Source: an uncultured Polaribacter sp.
Lineage (GTDB): Bacteria; Bacteroidota; Bacteroidia; Flavobacteriales; Flavobacteriaceae
Assembly (NCBI GenBank): GCA_943788045.1
Contig: CALSOT010000004.1
Location: 213,858 to 277,857 of the forward strand
Length of the DNA stretch: 64,000 nucleotides
Reading direction: 5' to 3'
How positions within the stretch are numbered: position 1 is the stretch's first letter; every line of letters starts with the position of its first letter. The notes under the pieces were generated by a model. It made no database searches, had not been told where the DNA came from, and saw nothing but the letters and a program-made list of their open reading frames with translations. Positions 8,304 to 19,669 of this stretch are shown piece by piece. The position numbers and the translations under genes were made by a program.

Positions 8304-9590
8304 TTATCTATTCTCTAATTCTGTAAAAGATCTTAAATTTTCTCCTGTATAAATTTGACGAGGACGACCTATAGGTTCATTTTTAAGACGCATCTCTTTC
8401 CATTGAGCAATCCATCCCGGTAAACGACCTAAAGCAAACATTACTGTAAACATTTCTACAGGAATTCCCATAGCTCTGTAAATAATCCCTGAATAAAAAT
8501 CTACATTTGGATATAGCTTTCTATCTACAAAATAAGGATCATTTAATGCTTCCTTCTCTAATCCTCGAGCAATTTCTAAAATTGGATCATGTATACCCAA
8601 GTCATTTAAAACTTCATCTGCCGCTGCCTTAATAATTTTTGCTCTTGGATCAAAGTTCTTATAAACTCTATGACCAAATCCCATCAATCGAAATGGATCA
8701 TTTTTATCTTTCGCTTTCGCCATGTATTTCTTTGTATCACCACCATCAGCTTTAATTGCTTCTAACATCTCTAAAACTGCTTGATTTGCTCCACCATGCA
8801 ATGGCCCCCAAAGTGCGGATATTCCTGCAGAAAGAGATGCAAATAAACCTGCATGAGAAGAACCAACTATTCTTACCGTAGAAGTAGAACAATTTTGTTC
8901 GTGATCTGCATGCAAAATTAATAATTTATCTAACGCACGTTTGATAATAGGATTCATTTGAAAATCTTCATTAGGCTGCTTAAACATTAAATACATAAGG
9001 TTTTCAACATAACTTAACGATTTGCTTCCATAATTTAAGTGCAATCCAATTTTCTTACGCATCGTCCAACCAACTAAAATTGGAAATTTACCCAAAATAC
9101 GAACAACAGCGTTATACATATCTTCGTCAGAACTAATGTTTACAAAAGCAGGGTTAAAAGCTGTTAAGGCACTGGTTAAAGAAGACAAAACTCCCATTGG
9201 ATGGGCAGTCTTTGGAAAAGCTTCCAAAATTTTTCTCACATCATCATCTACTAAAGAATTTTCCTTTATATCTTTTTTAAACTTAGCTAGTTGTTCATTA
9301 TTCGGCAAGTCTCCAAATATAAGAGCATAAGATACTTCTAAAAAATCTGCTTTGTTAGCTAATTCTTCAATTGAATAACCTCTGTAACGTAAAATTCCTT
9401 TCTCTCCATCTAAAAAAGTAATAGCACTCTCACATGAACCTGTATTTTTATATCCAGGGTCAATAGTTATTACTCCATTTGTTGCTCCTCTTAATGTTTG
9501 AATATTAATCGCAACTTCATTTTCTGTTCCTTTTATTAGTGGAAATTCATAAGAATTATCTCCTATAATTAGTTTAGCCGTATCTGACAT
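8304..9590 (-). CDS. gltA: Citrate synthase
   Basis: Condenses oxaloacetate and acetyl-CoA to citrate, the entry step of the TCA cycle. The 428-residue length and motifs match the hexameric (type II) bacterial enzyme. Substrate and catalytic residues are in place: His230 (LHADHEQN), His265 (WGPLHGGANQ), His307 (GFGHRVYKNFDPRA) and Asp364 (NVDFYSGI). The N-terminal beta-rich domain typical of the type II enzyme is present. The gene has its own terminator and no clear partner in an operon; enolase lies upstream on the same strand behind another terminator. Confidence 0.97.
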   Translation of the reverse strand: MSDTAKLIIGDNSYEFPLIKGTENEVAINIQTLRGATNGVITIDPGYKNTGSCESAITFLDGEKGILRYRGYSIEELANKADFLEVSYALIFGDLPNNEQLAKFKKDIKENSLVDDDVRKILEAFPKTAHPMGVLSSLTSALTAFNPAFVNISSDEDMYNAVVRILGKFPILVGWTMRKKIGLHLNYGSKSLSYVENLMYLMFKQPNEDFQMNPIIKRALDKLLILHADHEQNCSTSTVRIVGSSHAGLFASLSAGISALWGPLHGGANQAVLEMLEAIKADGGDTKKYMAKAKDKNDPFRLMGFGHRVYKNFDPRAKIIKAAADEVLNDLGIHDPILEIARGLEKEALNDPYFVDRKLYPNVDFYSGIIYRAMGIPVEMFTVMFALGRLPGWIAQWKEMRLKNEPIGRPRQIYTGENLRSFTELENR

Positions 9591-9712
9591 TTAATGATGA
9601 TTTTTCGTATTGTTAAGTGCCACGAAGATAGTTTATTTCATAGAGTTCTGAAAGCATGTTATAGCAGATTTTACATATATTAAGATAACATTAACCTATA
9701 CATAAATTCCAT

Positions 9713-9746
9713 AAAAAAAACCTCGAAATTTCTCACGAGGTTTTTA
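9713..9746 (-). terminator. Intrinsic terminator after eno
   Basis: Stem CCTCG/CGAGG extended by A and T runs (9716-9725 with 9736-9745) with a 10-base loop. On the minus strand it is followed by a T tract. It lies 21 bp after the enolase stop codon. Confidence 0.85.
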
Positions 9747-9766
9747 TTTTAAAGTACAAAATTTTC

Positions 9767-11071
<1,305 letters not shown>

Positions 11072-11174
11072 TTAAATTTAAATCTCATAATTTAAGATGC
11101 TAAATTACAAAATGTATAAAGCTTTTACTTATTTGTGAGAAATTAATTACGAAAACGTTTGCTAAGAATTTAAT

Positions 11175-11204
11175 TAAAAAAAACCCACTCAAAAAATGAG
11201 TGGG
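11175..11204 (-). terminator. Intrinsic terminator after carA
   Basis: CCCACTC/GAGTGGG stem (11184-11190 with 11198-11204) with a 7-base loop, followed on the minus strand by T8. It lies about 130 bp beyond the carA stop. A second hairpin without a T tract (TGTGAT/ATCACA, near 11225-11242) lies between, so carA may have a structured 3' UTR. Confidence 0.8.
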
Positions 11205-11334
11205 AAAATTGCTATGAAAAAGAATGTGATTTTTACATCACACTTCTAAAGTAATTATAAAATGATTGTAAATATTTGAAAATAGATGAACACCAAAAAA
11301 CATTCGATTAACCAACATTAAATTACGATATAAC

Positions 11335-12441
11335 TTACTTCTTTCCTTTTATATTTTCTATAAATTGATCAAACAAATAATCAGAATCATGCGGTCCAGG
11401 ACTAGCTTCAGGATGATATTGTACCGAAAAAGTATTCTTATTCCTTAGACGAATTCCTGCCACGGTATTATCATTTAAATGTACATGCGTGATTTCTACA
11501 TTTTCATTAGCCTCTGTTTCTTGTCTATTTATTGCAAAACCATGATTTTGAGAGGTAATTTCACCTTTACCCGACAATAGGTTTTTAACAGGGTGGTTGA
11601 TACCTCTATGACCATTATGCATTTTATAGGTAGAAATTCCGTTTGCCAGCGCAATAACCTGATGTCCTAAACAAATACCAAATAAAGGTAGGTCTCTTTT
11701 TATAATTTCTTTAGCTACTTCTTGTGCATCTAATAATGGCTCTGGATCTCCAGGTCCATTAGAAATAAAATATCCATCAGGGGTAAAAGAGGCTAGGTCT
11801 TCAAAAGATGAATTATAAGGAAAAACTTTAATGCAAGCTCCTCTTTTCACTAAGTTTCTTAAAATATTCTTTTTTATACCGATGTCTAGTGCAGATATTT
11901 TGATTTCGGAATTTTCATCTCCAACTATATAAGGCTCTTTAGTTGAAACTTTAGAAGCCAATTCTAAACCTTCCATACTTGGTACTTTTATTAATTGTTT
12001 CTTTAAATCATCTATATTATCAACTTCAGTAGAAATAATAGCGTTCATAGCTCCATTGTCTCGAATATAAGAGACTAGCGCTCTTGTGTCAACATCAGAA
12101 ATAGCAACCATATTATGCTTTATAAACCATTCTTTTAAATTACCATCAGAATCTACTCTCGAATGGGTAAAGCTAAAATTCCTACAGATTAAACCTGATA
12201 TTTTAATTCCATCAGATTCGACTTCACTATTATTAACTCCATAATTACCAATATGTGCATTTGTTGTCACCATTAACTGACCAAAATAAGATGGATCAGT
12301 AAATATTTCTTGATAACCTGTCATACCTGTATTAAAACAGATCTCTCCTGTAGAAGTACCTTCTATTCCAACAGATTTTCCGTAAAAAATTGTTCCATCT
12401 GCCAGTAAAACTAATGCCTTTTTGCGTGTTTGATATTTCAT
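11335..12441 (-). CDS. carA: Carbamoyl-phosphate synthase small subunit
   Basis: The glutaminase subunit of carbamoyl-phosphate synthetase, which releases ammonia from glutamine for arginine and pyrimidine synthesis. The N-terminal small-subunit domain (1-150) is followed by a class I glutamine amidotransferase domain with the triad Cys257 (GICLGHQ), His343 and Glu345 (QYHPEASPGP). Length 368 residues is normal. The large subunit carB is not adjacent in this window; the gene sits between enolase and the ribosomal cluster. A hairpin with TTACTCT/AGAGTAA arms occurs in the 5' region (12473-12497). Confidence 0.97.
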   Translation of the reverse strand: MKYQTRKKALVLLADGTIFYGKSVGIEGTSTGEICFNTGMTGYQEIFTDPSYFGQLMVTTNAHIGNYGVNNSEVESDGIKISGLICRNFSFTHSRVDSDGNLKEWFIKHNMVAISDVDTRALVSYIRDNGAMNAIISTEVDNIDDLKKQLIKVPSMEGLELASKVSTKEPYIVGDENSEIKISALDIGIKKNILRNLVKRGACIKVFPYNSSFEDLASFTPDGYFISNGPGDPEPLLDAQEVAKEIIKRDLPLFGICLGHQVIALANGISTYKMHNGHRGINHPVKNLLSGKGEITSQNHGFAINRQETEANENVEITHVHLNDNTVAGIRLRNKNTFSVQYHPEASPGPHDSDYLFDQFIENIKGKK

Positions 12442-12526
12442 TAATAGTATTGTTGTGTTGTAATTTAATTTCTTACTCTAAACTTTAATAAGAGTAAAAT
12501 TATATGTTAACCAATTATTTGTTATG

Positions 12527-13210
12527 CTATTTTTGATTGTAAATTTTAAATAGCTTAACGATATCCGAATCTTTCTTCAAATTAATCTTTTGCTCAGAAA
12601 TAATTTCTTTGATTCCTTTAGAATCATCACCAAAAAGATTCGAAAAAGGTTTCTTTTTTAATTTAATCTCTTTTATACCTGATGTGGAGCTAAAAAAGTA
12701 TTTCGATTTTAAAACATATTCATCGCTTTTATAAGTATTCGTAAAAGGATCCTTTGATCCCTTTTTTAAAACCTTAAAACTTTGTTTTAAAACTTCCTTT
12801 CCTTTACCAAAAGCAATTACCTCATAATAATCATAATCGAAATCTTTTGAATATCGTTTAAACATTTTATTGTTTACCATTACTTGCTTAATAGACTCTC
12901 TACTAAACACAAAAACTGAATCTGTTGCCGCCTTCGTGGCAAACATCTTTTGATTAGTATCAAAATTGATATTTTTTAATTTATATTTCTCACCCGTACC
13001 TGTAATAATTGATGCTACATTATTCCAACCTACAAATAAATACACATCGCCTTTAATCTCCGGACGTATTGAAGGCTTTATCCACAATCCAGAATTTCTA
13101 ACTGATAATTCTCCAGTAACATCTAAACGTGCATTAAGATCAGTAGATGACTCTTGAGCACATATAAGCGATGTGATAAGCATAAAACATATTAAAAAAT
13201 AATTTTTCAT
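12527..13210 (-). CDS. Secreted protein of unknown function
   Basis: A 227-residue protein with a cleavable signal peptide (MKNYFLICFMLITSLICAQ, cut near residue 18-19). The mature part is rich in beta strands and lysine and has no motif I recognise. It contains GDVYLFVGWNNVASIITGTGEKYKLKN near the middle of the N-terminal half and ends in a basic tail. It lies downstream of the ribosomal cluster, after that cluster's terminator, and upstream of carA on the same strand. It may be a conserved flavobacterial envelope protein, but nothing in the sequence shows a function. Confidence 0.7.
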   Translation of the reverse strand: MKNYFLICFMLITSLICAQESSTDLNARLDVTGELSVRNSGLWIKPSIRPEIKGDVYLFVGWNNVASIITGTGEKYKLKNINFDTNQKMFATKAATDSVFVFSRESIKQVMVNNKMFKRYSKDFDYDYYEVIAFGKGKEVLKQSFKVLKKGSKDPFTNTYKSDEYVLKSKYFFSSTSGIKEIKLKKKPFSNLFGDDSKGIKEIISEQKINLKKDSDIVKLFKIYNQK

Positions 13211-13240
13211 TGCGTAATAAACTTTTTGACTAAATTACAA

Positions 13241-13272
13241 AAAAGGGATAAACGTAAACGCTTATCCCTTTA
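13241..13272 (-). terminator. Terminator of the ribosomal protein super-operon
   Basis: AAAGGGATAA pairs with TTATCCCTTT (13242-13251 with 13261-13271), with T-rich sequence after it on the minus strand. It lies 26 bp past the rplQ stop and should end the long S10-spc-alpha transcript. Confidence 0.85.
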
Positions 13273-13297
13273 ATATAATTTAAAAAATTTTCATTCT

Positions 13298-13771
13298 TTA
13301 TTCTTCAGATTTTTCCTCTGTTGCCTTTACTTCTACTTGAGCAGAATCAGTTTTTTTACTTTTTCCTCTACGAGTAGTTTTCTTTGCTTTTTTACCATTA
13401 GGATTATAGATTTCGTTGTAATCAACTAATTCTACCATTGCCATAGGAGCATTATCTCCTTGACGATTTCCTAATTTAATAATACGAAGGTAACCTCCTG
13501 GTCTATCTCCCACTTTTACAGAAATTTCTTTAAATAATTCTGTAACAGCATATTTATCACGTAAATAAGAAAAAACAATACGTCTGTTGTGAGTTGTGTC
13601 ACTTTTAGACTTTGTAATTAATGGCTCAACAAAAACTCTTAAGGCCTTTGCTTTTGCCACTGTTGTGTTAATACGCTTATGTTCGATTAATGAACATGAC
13701 ATATTAGCTAACATCGCTTTTCTATGCGAAGTTGTTCTTCCTAAATGATTGTGTTTTTTTCCGTGTCTCAT
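13298..13771 (-). CDS. rplQ: Ribosomal protein L17
   Basis: Large-subunit protein near the peptide exit tunnel. The N terminus [20 protein letters not shown] is the L17 signature. At 157 residues it is longer than the roughly 120 of many bacteria; the extra part is a Lys/Glu-rich tail after about residue 125, likely disordered. It is the last gene of the super-operon, 60 bp after rpoA, and is followed by the operon terminator. Confidence 0.97.
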   Translation of the reverse strand: MRHGKKHNHLGRTTSHRKAMLANMSCSLIEHKRINTTVAKAKALRVFVEPLITKSKSDTTHNRRIVFSYLRDKYAVTELFKEISVKVGDRPGGYLRIIKLGNRQGDNAPMAMVELVDYNEIYNPNGKKAKKTTRRGKSKKTDSAQVEVKATEEKSEE

Positions 13772-13831
13772 GACCTTTGTTTTGTAATTTCATCTTGCAT
13801 CTACTCTTTATGAGGAGCAAAATATGAAAAA

Positions 13832-14824
13832 TTAATCTTTATCTAATTTGTATTTTGTTAAATCCATTCCAAAACTTAAACCCTTAACAATTACTAATTC
13901 TTCTAGCTCTGTTAATGACTTTTTACCAAAGTTTCTAAATTTCATTAAATCACTCTTATTAAAAGAAACTAAATCACCTAAAGTATCTACTTCTGCCGCC
14001 TTTAAACAATTTAAAGCTCTAACAGATAAATCCATATCGATTAACCTAGTTTTTAATAACTGACGCATGTGCAATGATTCTTCATCATAAGTTTCAGTCT
14101 GTGCAATTTCATCTGCCTCTAAGGTGATACGCTCATCTGAGAATAACATAAAGTGGTGGATTAAAATTTTAGCAGCTTCTGTTAATGCATCTTTAGGATT
14201 GATTGATCCATCAGTATCGATATCGAAAACTAATTTCTCATAATCCGTTTTTTGTTCTACACGAAAATTTTCGATTGAATATTTCACATTCTTAATTGGT
14301 GTGTAGATAGAATCTGTAAAGATTGTTCCTATTGGAGCGGAAGATTTTTTATTTTCTTCAGCAGGAACAAATCCTCTACCTTTTTCTATGGTAATTTCGG
14401 CATTTAATTTTACAGCTTTATCCATATTACAGATAACTAACTCTGGATTCAAAACTTGAAAACCAGAAATAAATTTCTGTAAGTCTCCGGCAGTGAACTG
14501 CTCTTGACCAGAAATTGATACCGAAACAGTTTCCCTATCAGTTTCCTCTATTTGTTTCTTAAAACGAACTTGCTTTAAATTTAGGATAATTTCTGTTACA
14601 TCTTCTACTACTCCGGGAACCGTAGAAAATTCATGCTCAACCCCGTCAACTCTTAATGATGTAATTGCAAAACCCTCTAAAGAAGATAAAAGCACTCTTC
14701 TTAAGGCGTTACCCACAGTTAAACCAAATCCTGGTTCTAGTGGTCTAAACTCAAATCTACCTGAAAAATCTGTAGACTTAATCATTATTACTTTATCGGG
14801 CTTCTGAAAATTTAAAATTGCCAT
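13832..14824 (-). CDS. rpoA: RNA polymerase alpha subunit
   Basis: Scaffold for RNA polymerase assembly, with a C-terminal domain that contacts upstream DNA and activators. The N-terminal domain (about 1-230) includes [21 protein letters not shown] and the dimerisation helices. The C-terminal helix-hairpin-helix domain (about 255-325) includes [20 protein letters not shown] and [13 protein letters not shown]. 330 residues is the usual length. It sits between rpsD and rplQ, the standard alpha-operon position, with about 94 bp before it. Confidence 0.98.
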   Translation of the reverse strand: MAILNFQKPDKVIMIKSTDFSGRFEFRPLEPGFGLTVGNALRRVLLSSLEGFAITSLRVDGVEHEFSTVPGVVEDVTEIILNLKQVRFKKQIEETDRETVSVSISGQEQFTAGDLQKFISGFQVLNPELVICNMDKAVKLNAEITIEKGRGFVPAEENKKSSAPIGTIFTDSIYTPIKNVKYSIENFRVEQKTDYEKLVFDIDTDGSINPKDALTEAAKILIHHFMLFSDERITLEADEIAQTETYDEESLHMRQLLKTRLIDMDLSVRALNCLKAAEVDTLGDLVSFNKSDLMKFRNFGKKSLTELEELVIVKGLSFGMDLTKYKLDKD

Positions 14825-14918
14825 ATTTCTTCTTTTTAATTGTTATTCAGTTGCGCGGTCTAAATGTATGAAGAAATACAAATAGACCCTTTGGCTGAAT
14901 CTCAATATGATTAATTTA

Positions 14919-15524
14919 TTATTTAGAATATAATTCTACGATTAATTGCTCTTTGATGTTTTCTGGAATTTGTAACCTTGCTGGTACTTTTACAAAAGTT
15001 CCAGTTTTAGTATCGTTATTCCAAGTTAACCATTCAAAAACATTGTTGTTAGATGCCAATGCACTTTCGATGGCAACTAGAGACTTAGACTTTTCTCTTA
15101 CAGCTACAACGTCACCTTCTTTTAGATTGTAAGAAGGAATATTAACGATTTCACCGTTAACCGTAATATGTCTGTGAGAAACTAATTGACGTGCACCACT
15201 TCTTGAATTAGAAACTCCCATTCTATAAACAACATTGTCTAAACGAGACTCACATAATTGTAACAAGATTTCACCTGTAATTCCTGAAGCAGATTGAGCT
15301 TTTTTGAACAAATTACTAAACTGACGCTCTAAAATACCGTATGTATATTTAGCTTTTTGCTTCTCCATTAACTGAGTCGCATATTCAGATTTCTTACCTC
15401 TTCTTCTTGCATTTCCATGCTGTCCTGGAGGAAAGTTTCTTTTTTCGAAGTTTTTATCTTCTCCAAAGATTGCCTCGCCAAATTTACGAGCAATTTTAGT
15501 TTTTGGTCCTGTATATCTTGCCAT
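14919..15524 (-). CDS. rpsD: Ribosomal protein S4
   Basis: 16S-binding assembly initiator of the small subunit; in many bacteria it also represses the alpha operon by binding its mRNA. 201 residues: a basic N-terminal region ([37 protein letters not shown]) and an S4 RNA-binding domain ([32 protein letters not shown]). The N terminus lacks the four-cysteine zinc motif, so it is the zinc-free form. It lies between rpsK and rpoA with modest gaps (83 and 94 bp) where regulatory structure could lie. Confidence 0.98.
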   Translation of the reverse strand: MARYTGPKTKIARKFGEAIFGEDKNFEKRNFPPGQHGNARRRGKKSEYATQLMEKQKAKYTYGILERQFSNLFKKAQSASGITGEILLQLCESRLDNVVYRMGVSNSRSGARQLVSHRHITVNGEIVNIPSYNLKEGDVVAVREKSKSLVAIESALASNNNVFEWLTWNNDTKTGTFVKVPARLQIPENIKEQLIVELYSK

Positions 15525-15607
15525 TTCTTTTTTGTATTATAGATAGGGATTATGAATTAAGGCTTTATCCTTCGATAATCTTGATCCTATCAAGTTAAAA
15601 TATTTAA

Positions 15608-15991
15608 TTATACTCTTCTTCTCTTTGGTGGACGACATCCATTGTGAGGCATTGGTGTAACATCAATAATTTCTGAAACTTCGATACCTGCGTTGTGGAT
15701 TGATCTAATAGCAGACTCTCTACCATTACCGGGTCCTTTTACATAAACTTTCACTTTACGTAAACCAGCCTCTTTTGCAACATTTGCACAATCTTCTGCC
15801 GCTAGTTGAGCTGCATATGGAGTATTCTTTTTAGAACCTCTAAAACCCATTTTACCTGCAGATGACCACGAAATAACGTCACCTTTTTTATTTGTTAAAG
15901 AAATAATAATGTTATTAAAAGATGCAGTTATGTGTGCCTCTCCAATAGCTTCAACTATTACTTTACGTTTTTTTGAACTTGCTTTTGCCAT
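15608..15991 (-). CDS. rpsK: Ribosomal protein S11
   Basis: Platform protein of the small subunit that helps form the mRNA exit cleft. The 127-residue sequence carries the family features [34 protein letters not shown] and the C-terminal [18 protein letters not shown]. Normal length and position between rpsM and rpsD in the alpha operon. Confidence 0.98.
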   Translation of the reverse strand: MAKASSKKRKVIVEAIGEAHITASFNNIIISLTNKKGDVISWSSAGKMGFRGSKKNTPYAAQLAAEDCANVAKEAGLRKVKVYVKGPGNGRESAIRSIHNAGIEVSEIIDVTPMPHNGCRPPKRRRV

Positions 15992-16068
15992 AATTTTTCA
16001 GTTTTAGTAATTTAGTTTTCTAATTTCATAGTTAAAACTATTATTAGATCTTTATTACTTTATCTAAC

Positions 16069-16434
16069 TTATTTTTTCTTGTTAGCTACAGTTTTTCTCT
16101 TACCTTTTCTTGTACGAGAGTTATTCTTAGTTCTTTGTCCTCTTAATGGAAGACCAAGTCTATGACGAATTCCTCTTTGACAACCGATATCCATCAAACG
16201 CTTGATGTTTAACTGTACTTCAGAACGAAGTTCACCCTCAATTGTGAAAGATCCAACTTGTTCTCTAATTGCTGCGATTTGATCATCCGTCCAATCTTGA
16301 ACTTTGATGCTCTCATCTACTTTTGCTTTTGCTAGAACACTAACTGCTCTGCTGCTTCCTATACCAAAGATGTAAGTTAAAGCAATAACTCCTCTTTTAT
16401 TCTTTGGAATATCAATACCTGCTATTCTTGCCAT
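16069..16434 (-). CDS. rpsM: Ribosomal protein S13
   Basis: Head protein of the small subunit that contacts the large subunit and tRNA. The N-terminal [22 protein letters not shown] and the basic C terminus [21 protein letters not shown] are diagnostic. 121 residues. Its ATG overlaps the rpmJ stop codon in a TAATG arrangement, which points to translational coupling. Confidence 0.98.
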   Translation of the reverse strand: MARIAGIDIPKNKRGVIALTYIFGIGSSRAVSVLAKAKVDESIKVQDWTDDQIAAIREQVGSFTIEGELRSEVQLNIKRLMDIGCQRGIRHRLGLPLRGQRTKNNSRTRKGKRKTVANKKK

Positions 16435-16550
16435 TACCCTTGTCTTTGTTTAAATCTAGGATTTTGTTTATTAATCACGTATAATCTACCTTTCCTGCGC
16501 ACTATTTTGCAGTCGGCACTTCTCTTTTTAACTGATGCTCTAACTTTCAT
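16434..16550 (-). CDS. rpmJ: Ribosomal protein L36, zinc-free form
   Basis: A 38-residue large-subunit protein starting [15 protein letters not shown] and ending [11 protein letters not shown]. Zinc-binding L36 has Cys11, Cys14, Cys27 and His32-type ligands; here only Cys14 remains (position 11 is Ser, 27 is Asn), so this is the zinc-independent form, the one spared from zinc limitation. Its stop codon shares a base with the rpsM start. It lies between infA and rpsM, as is usual. Confidence 0.95.
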   Translation of the reverse strand: MKVRASVKKRSADCKIVRRKGRLYVINKQNPRFKQRQG

Positions 16551-16565
16551 CTGTTCTAATTGTTT

Positions 16566-16781
16566 TTAGTATCTGTAAGTAATTCTTGCTTTTGATAAAT
16601 CGTATGGGCTCATTTCTAACTTCACCTTATCACCAGGTAACAATTTGATATAATGCATACGCATTTTACCAGAAATATGAGCCGTAACAATATGCCCGTT
16701 TTCTAATTCTACACGAAACATAGCATTTGATAATGCCTCTGTAATAGTCCCGTCTTGTTGAATTGCTGATTGTTTAGCCAT
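16566..16781 (-). CDS. infA: Translation initiation factor IF-1
   Basis: Binds the ribosomal A site during initiation and helps IF-2 and IF-3. A single S1/OB-fold domain of 71 residues with [20 protein letters not shown] and [23 protein letters not shown], matching the family throughout. It begins 1 bp after the secY stop, so the two are likely coupled, and is followed by rpmJ. Confidence 0.98.
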   Translation of the reverse strand: MAKQSAIQQDGTITEALSNAMFRVELENGHIVTAHISGKMRMHYIKLLPGDKVKLEMSPYDLSKARITYRY

Positions 16782-16782
16782 A

Positions 16783-18108
16783 TTATTTATTCGATTTTCT
16801 GTTGCTATTCCCTGCCTTCATTAACCCATCATAATGACGGTTTAACAAATAAGAGTTAATCTGTTGCAACGTGTCAATTGCAACTCCAACCATAATTATT
16901 AATGATGTACCTCCGTAAAACATCGCCCAACTCTGTTGTACTCCAAACTGAACTACAATTGCTGGTAAGATAGATAATGCAGCCAAGAACAACGATCCTG
17001 GGAAAGTAATTCTAGATAAAACAGAATCTAATCTATCTGCCGTGTCTTTACCTGGTCTAATACCAGGAATAAAACCACCACTTCTCTTTAAATCCTCTGC
17101 CATTTTATTCGTTGGAATAGTAATCGCAGTATAGAAGTAACTGAAGATGATAATTAATAGTGCAAATATCACATTATATCCAAGACCATTCATATCTTGT
17201 AAGCTTGCCATAAAAGGAAACCTTTGAGCCAATGCAACTGGTAAAAACATAATTGCTTGTGCAAATATGATTGGCATAACTCCTGCTGCATTTAATTTAA
17301 GAGGAATATAATCTCTAGACCCTGCAACATTCTGTGTATTTCCTGCAACTGTTCTTCTGGCATATTGTACTGCAATTTTTCGAACAGCAGTAACTAATAG
17401 CACAGATAATAAAATTACTATAAACCAAACAATGATTTCGATTAAAACCATCATAATACCACCAGCTCCCGCATTAGTTGTTTTAGCAACAAACTCTTGT
17501 AAAAATGCTGCTGGGAAATTAGCAATAATACCTACTGTAATTAATAATGAAATTCCATTACCAACTCCCTTGTCTGTTATACGCTCACCTAACCACATAG
17601 CAAAAATTGTACCTGCAGTTAATATAATGATTGATGACAACCAAAAAGTAGGTCCAGTTACCAAAAATGCCTCTGGTCCTAATCCAAACTGAGTTTTAAT
17701 AGCGGTAATATACGTTGGCGCTTGTACCAATGTAATACCAATTGTCAACCATCTAGTTATTTGTGTAATTTTTTTCCGTCCACTTTCACCATCTTTTTGA
17801 AGTTTCTGTAAGTATGGAACCGCAATTCCCATCAACTGAACTACAATAGATGCTGAAATATAAGGCATAATGCCAAGAGCCATAACTGACGCCCTAGCAA
17901 ATGCTCCTCCTGTAAATGCATTCAATAATCCTAAAAGACCACCCTCAGCACTATTTTTTAAAGCTGACAACTGTAATGGATCTATCCCTGGTAACGGAAC
18001 AGAAGCCATAAAACGATATACAGCTATTAAACCTATAGTTAGAAGAATTTTATTCTTTAATTCTTCAATGCTAAAAATTTCTTTTAATCTATTAATAAAA
18101 TTCATCAT
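16783..18108 (-). CDS. secY: Protein translocase subunit SecY
   Basis: The channel subunit of the Sec translocon in the inner membrane. 441 residues with ten hydrophobic segments. Conserved stretches include the plug-region start ([11 protein letters not shown]), [31 protein letters not shown] and [32 protein letters not shown]. Two adjacent ATG codons occur at the 5' end, and either could be used. It lies between rplO and infA, the standard spc-operon place. Confidence 0.98.
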   Translation of the reverse strand: MMNFINRLKEIFSIEELKNKILLTIGLIAVYRFMASVPLPGIDPLQLSALKNSAEGGLLGLLNAFTGGAFARASVMALGIMPYISASIVVQLMGIAVPYLQKLQKDGESGRKKITQITRWLTIGITLVQAPTYITAIKTQFGLGPEAFLVTGPTFWLSSIIILTAGTIFAMWLGERITDKGVGNGISLLITVGIIANFPAAFLQEFVAKTTNAGAGGIMMVLIEIIVWFIVILLSVLLVTAVRKIAVQYARRTVAGNTQNVAGSRDYIPLKLNAAGVMPIIFAQAIMFLPVALAQRFPFMASLQDMNGLGYNVIFALLIIIFSYFYTAITIPTNKMAEDLKRSGGFIPGIRPGKDTADRLDSVLSRITFPGSLFLAALSILPAIVVQFGVQQSWAMFYGGTSLIIMVGVAIDTLQQINSYLLNRHYDGLMKAGNSNRKSNK

Positions 18109-18118
18109 TTACGGAATA

Positions 18119-18568
18119 TTATAAAGTAACAGCTTCTCCTCCAGCAGCTTCTATGGCCGCCTTTGCTGTTGCTGTAAATTTATGTACAGTTATGTTCAAC
18201 TTAGATTTTAATTCTCCACCACCTAGTATTTTTACTAAGTCGTTTTTACCTGCTAATCTATTAGCAATTAAAATATCTAAACTAACTGTATCTGTTATCT
18301 TACCACTATCAACTAAAGACTGTAATTTATCTAGATTGATACCTTGGTATTCCTTACGGTTGATATTTGTGAAACCAAATTTAGGTACACGTCTTTGAAG
18401 TGGCATTTGACCACCTTCGAAACCTACCTTTTTCGAATAACCCGAACGAGATTTCTGTCCATTGTGACCTCTTGTAGCAGTACCACCTTTTCCAGAACCT
18501 TCACCTCTTGCAATTCTTTTTCCTTTTTTAATGGAACCCTCTGCTGGTGTTAAATTATGTAAACTCAT
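18119..18568 (-). CDS. rplO: Ribosomal protein L15
   Basis: Large-subunit assembly protein. The glycine-rich, basic N-terminal half (KGKRIARGEGSGKGGTATRG, RSGYSKKVGFEGGQMPL) and the C-terminal domain ending in AAAKAAIEAAGGEAVTL-like sequence are typical. 149 residues. It starts 14 bp after rpmD and is followed by secY 10 bp later. Confidence 0.98.
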   Translation of the reverse strand: MSLHNLTPAEGSIKKGKRIARGEGSGKGGTATRGHNGQKSRSGYSKKVGFEGGQMPLQRRVPKFGFTNINRKEYQGINLDKLQSLVDSGKITDTVSLDILIANRLAGKNDLVKILGGGELKSKLNITVHKFTATAKAAIEAAGGEAVTL

Positions 18569-18582
18569 TTTTTATAGATGTC

Positions 18583-18765
18583 TTATTTAATTTCTTCGAA
18601 AGAAACTAAGTGTTTAACTGTATTTACCATACCTACTATAGAAGGAGTTGCCTCATGTTCTACAGTTTGGTGCATTTTACGTAAACCTAATGCTTCTAGA
18701 GTCCTTTTTTGACTTTGAAGACGTCCGATTTGACTTTTAACTTGTGTAACTTTTATTCTTGCCAT
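18583..18765 (-). CDS. rpmD: Ribosomal protein L30
   Basis: A 60-residue large-subunit protein. MARIKVTQVKSQIGRLQSQK followed by TLEALGLRKMHQTVEHEATP is the classical L30 pattern. Two ATG codons stand side by side; I choose the second because it gives the usual N terminus (MARIKV). It lies between rpsE and rplO. Confidence 0.96.
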   Translation of the reverse strand: MARIKVTQVKSQIGRLQSQKRTLEALGLRKMHQTVEHEATPSIVGMVNTVKHLVSFEEIK

Positions 18766-18776
18766 CATTCTTAGAT

Positions 18777-19298
18777 TTATCCGTTAAAAACTTTCTCTAA
18801 AGAAATACCTCTTTGCTTAGCTATTGCTGCTGCACTTCGCAATTGTAATAAAGCATCAAAAGTTGCTTTCACTACATTGTGAGGATTAGAAGATCCCTGA
18901 GATTTTGATAATACATCATGAATACCAACTGACTCTAATACATGCCTTACAGCACCACCGGCAATTACCCCTGTACCATTAGATGCAGGCTTTAAAAATA
19001 CTTTTGCACCACCAAACTTACCTTTTTGTTCATGTGGTAAAGTTGCATCCAAAATAGGAATTCTTACTAAATTTTTCTTTGCATCCTCGATCGCTTTTGC
19101 AATTGCAGAAGCTACGTCTTTAGACTTTCCTAAACCATGTCCAACGACACCATTTCCATCTCCAACAACAACAATTGCAGAGAAACCAAAAGCTCTACCA
19201 CCTTTAGTAACTTTGGTAACACGCTGTACACCTACTAATCTATCAACAAGTTCTAACCCACTAGGCTTAACTCTTTCTACGTTTTTATATCCTTGCAT
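18777..19298 (-). CDS. rpsE: Ribosomal protein S5
   Basis: Small-subunit protein at the mRNA entry channel, important for decoding fidelity. The double-stranded RNA-binding N-terminal domain has [24 protein letters not shown]; the C-terminal domain has [21 protein letters not shown] and [18 protein letters not shown]. 173 residues, normal. It directly follows rplR, 6 bp apart. Confidence 0.98.
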   Translation of the reverse strand: MQGYKNVERVKPSGLELVDRLVGVQRVTKVTKGGRAFGFSAIVVVGDGNGVVGHGLGKSKDVASAIAKAIEDAKKNLVRIPILDATLPHEQKGKFGGAKVFLKPASNGTGVIAGGAVRHVLESVGIHDVLSKSQGSSNPHNVVKATFDALLQLRSAAAIAKQRGISLEKVFNG

Positions 19299-19304
19299 AA
19301 TTTC

Positions 19305-19655
19305 TTAAAATTTTAAACCAGCTTCTCTTGCAGCATCCGCTAATACTTTAACTCTACCGTGATATAAATATCCGTTTCTATCGAAAGCAACTGTTTCTAA
19401 ACCTGATTTAGTAGCTTTTTCTGCTATCGATTTTCCCACAGCTGCTGCTACTTCTACCTTAGTACCTGCCTTAATTTCTTTATTTCTAGATGAAACAGAT
19501 GCTAATGTCACTCCGTTTTCATCATCTACTAATTGAGCGTATATCTCTTTGTTGCTTCTAAAAACCGATAATCTTGGTTTTGCAGCAGTTCCAGAAACAA
19601 TTTTTCTTATTCTACGCTTAATTCTTACTCTTCTATCTAGCTTTGATAATGCCAT
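19305..19655 (-). CDS. rplR: Ribosomal protein L18
   Basis: 5S rRNA-binding large-subunit protein. 116 residues with [23 protein letters not shown] and the C-terminal [26 protein letters not shown], both diagnostic. Located between rplF and rpsE with short gaps (14 and 6 bp). Confidence 0.98.
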   Translation of the reverse strand: MALSKLDRRVRIKRRIRKIVSGTAAKPRLSVFRSNKEIYAQLVDDENGVTLASVSSRNKEIKAGTKVEVAAAVGKSIAEKATKSGLETVAFDRNGYLYHGRVKVLADAAREAGLKF

Positions 19656-19669
19656 AATAATATTATTTA

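Noticed and set aside
11225..11242. A CRP-like site (TGTGA...TCACA) near the carA 3' end
   Set aside because: The spacer is 8 bp instead of 6 and the place is downstream of a gene, not in a promoter; it is more likely a 3' hairpin.
12473..12497. TTACTCT/AGAGTAA hairpin before carA as a terminator or riboswitch
   Set aside because: There is no T tract and no recognisable riboswitch core; only a short AT-rich stem.
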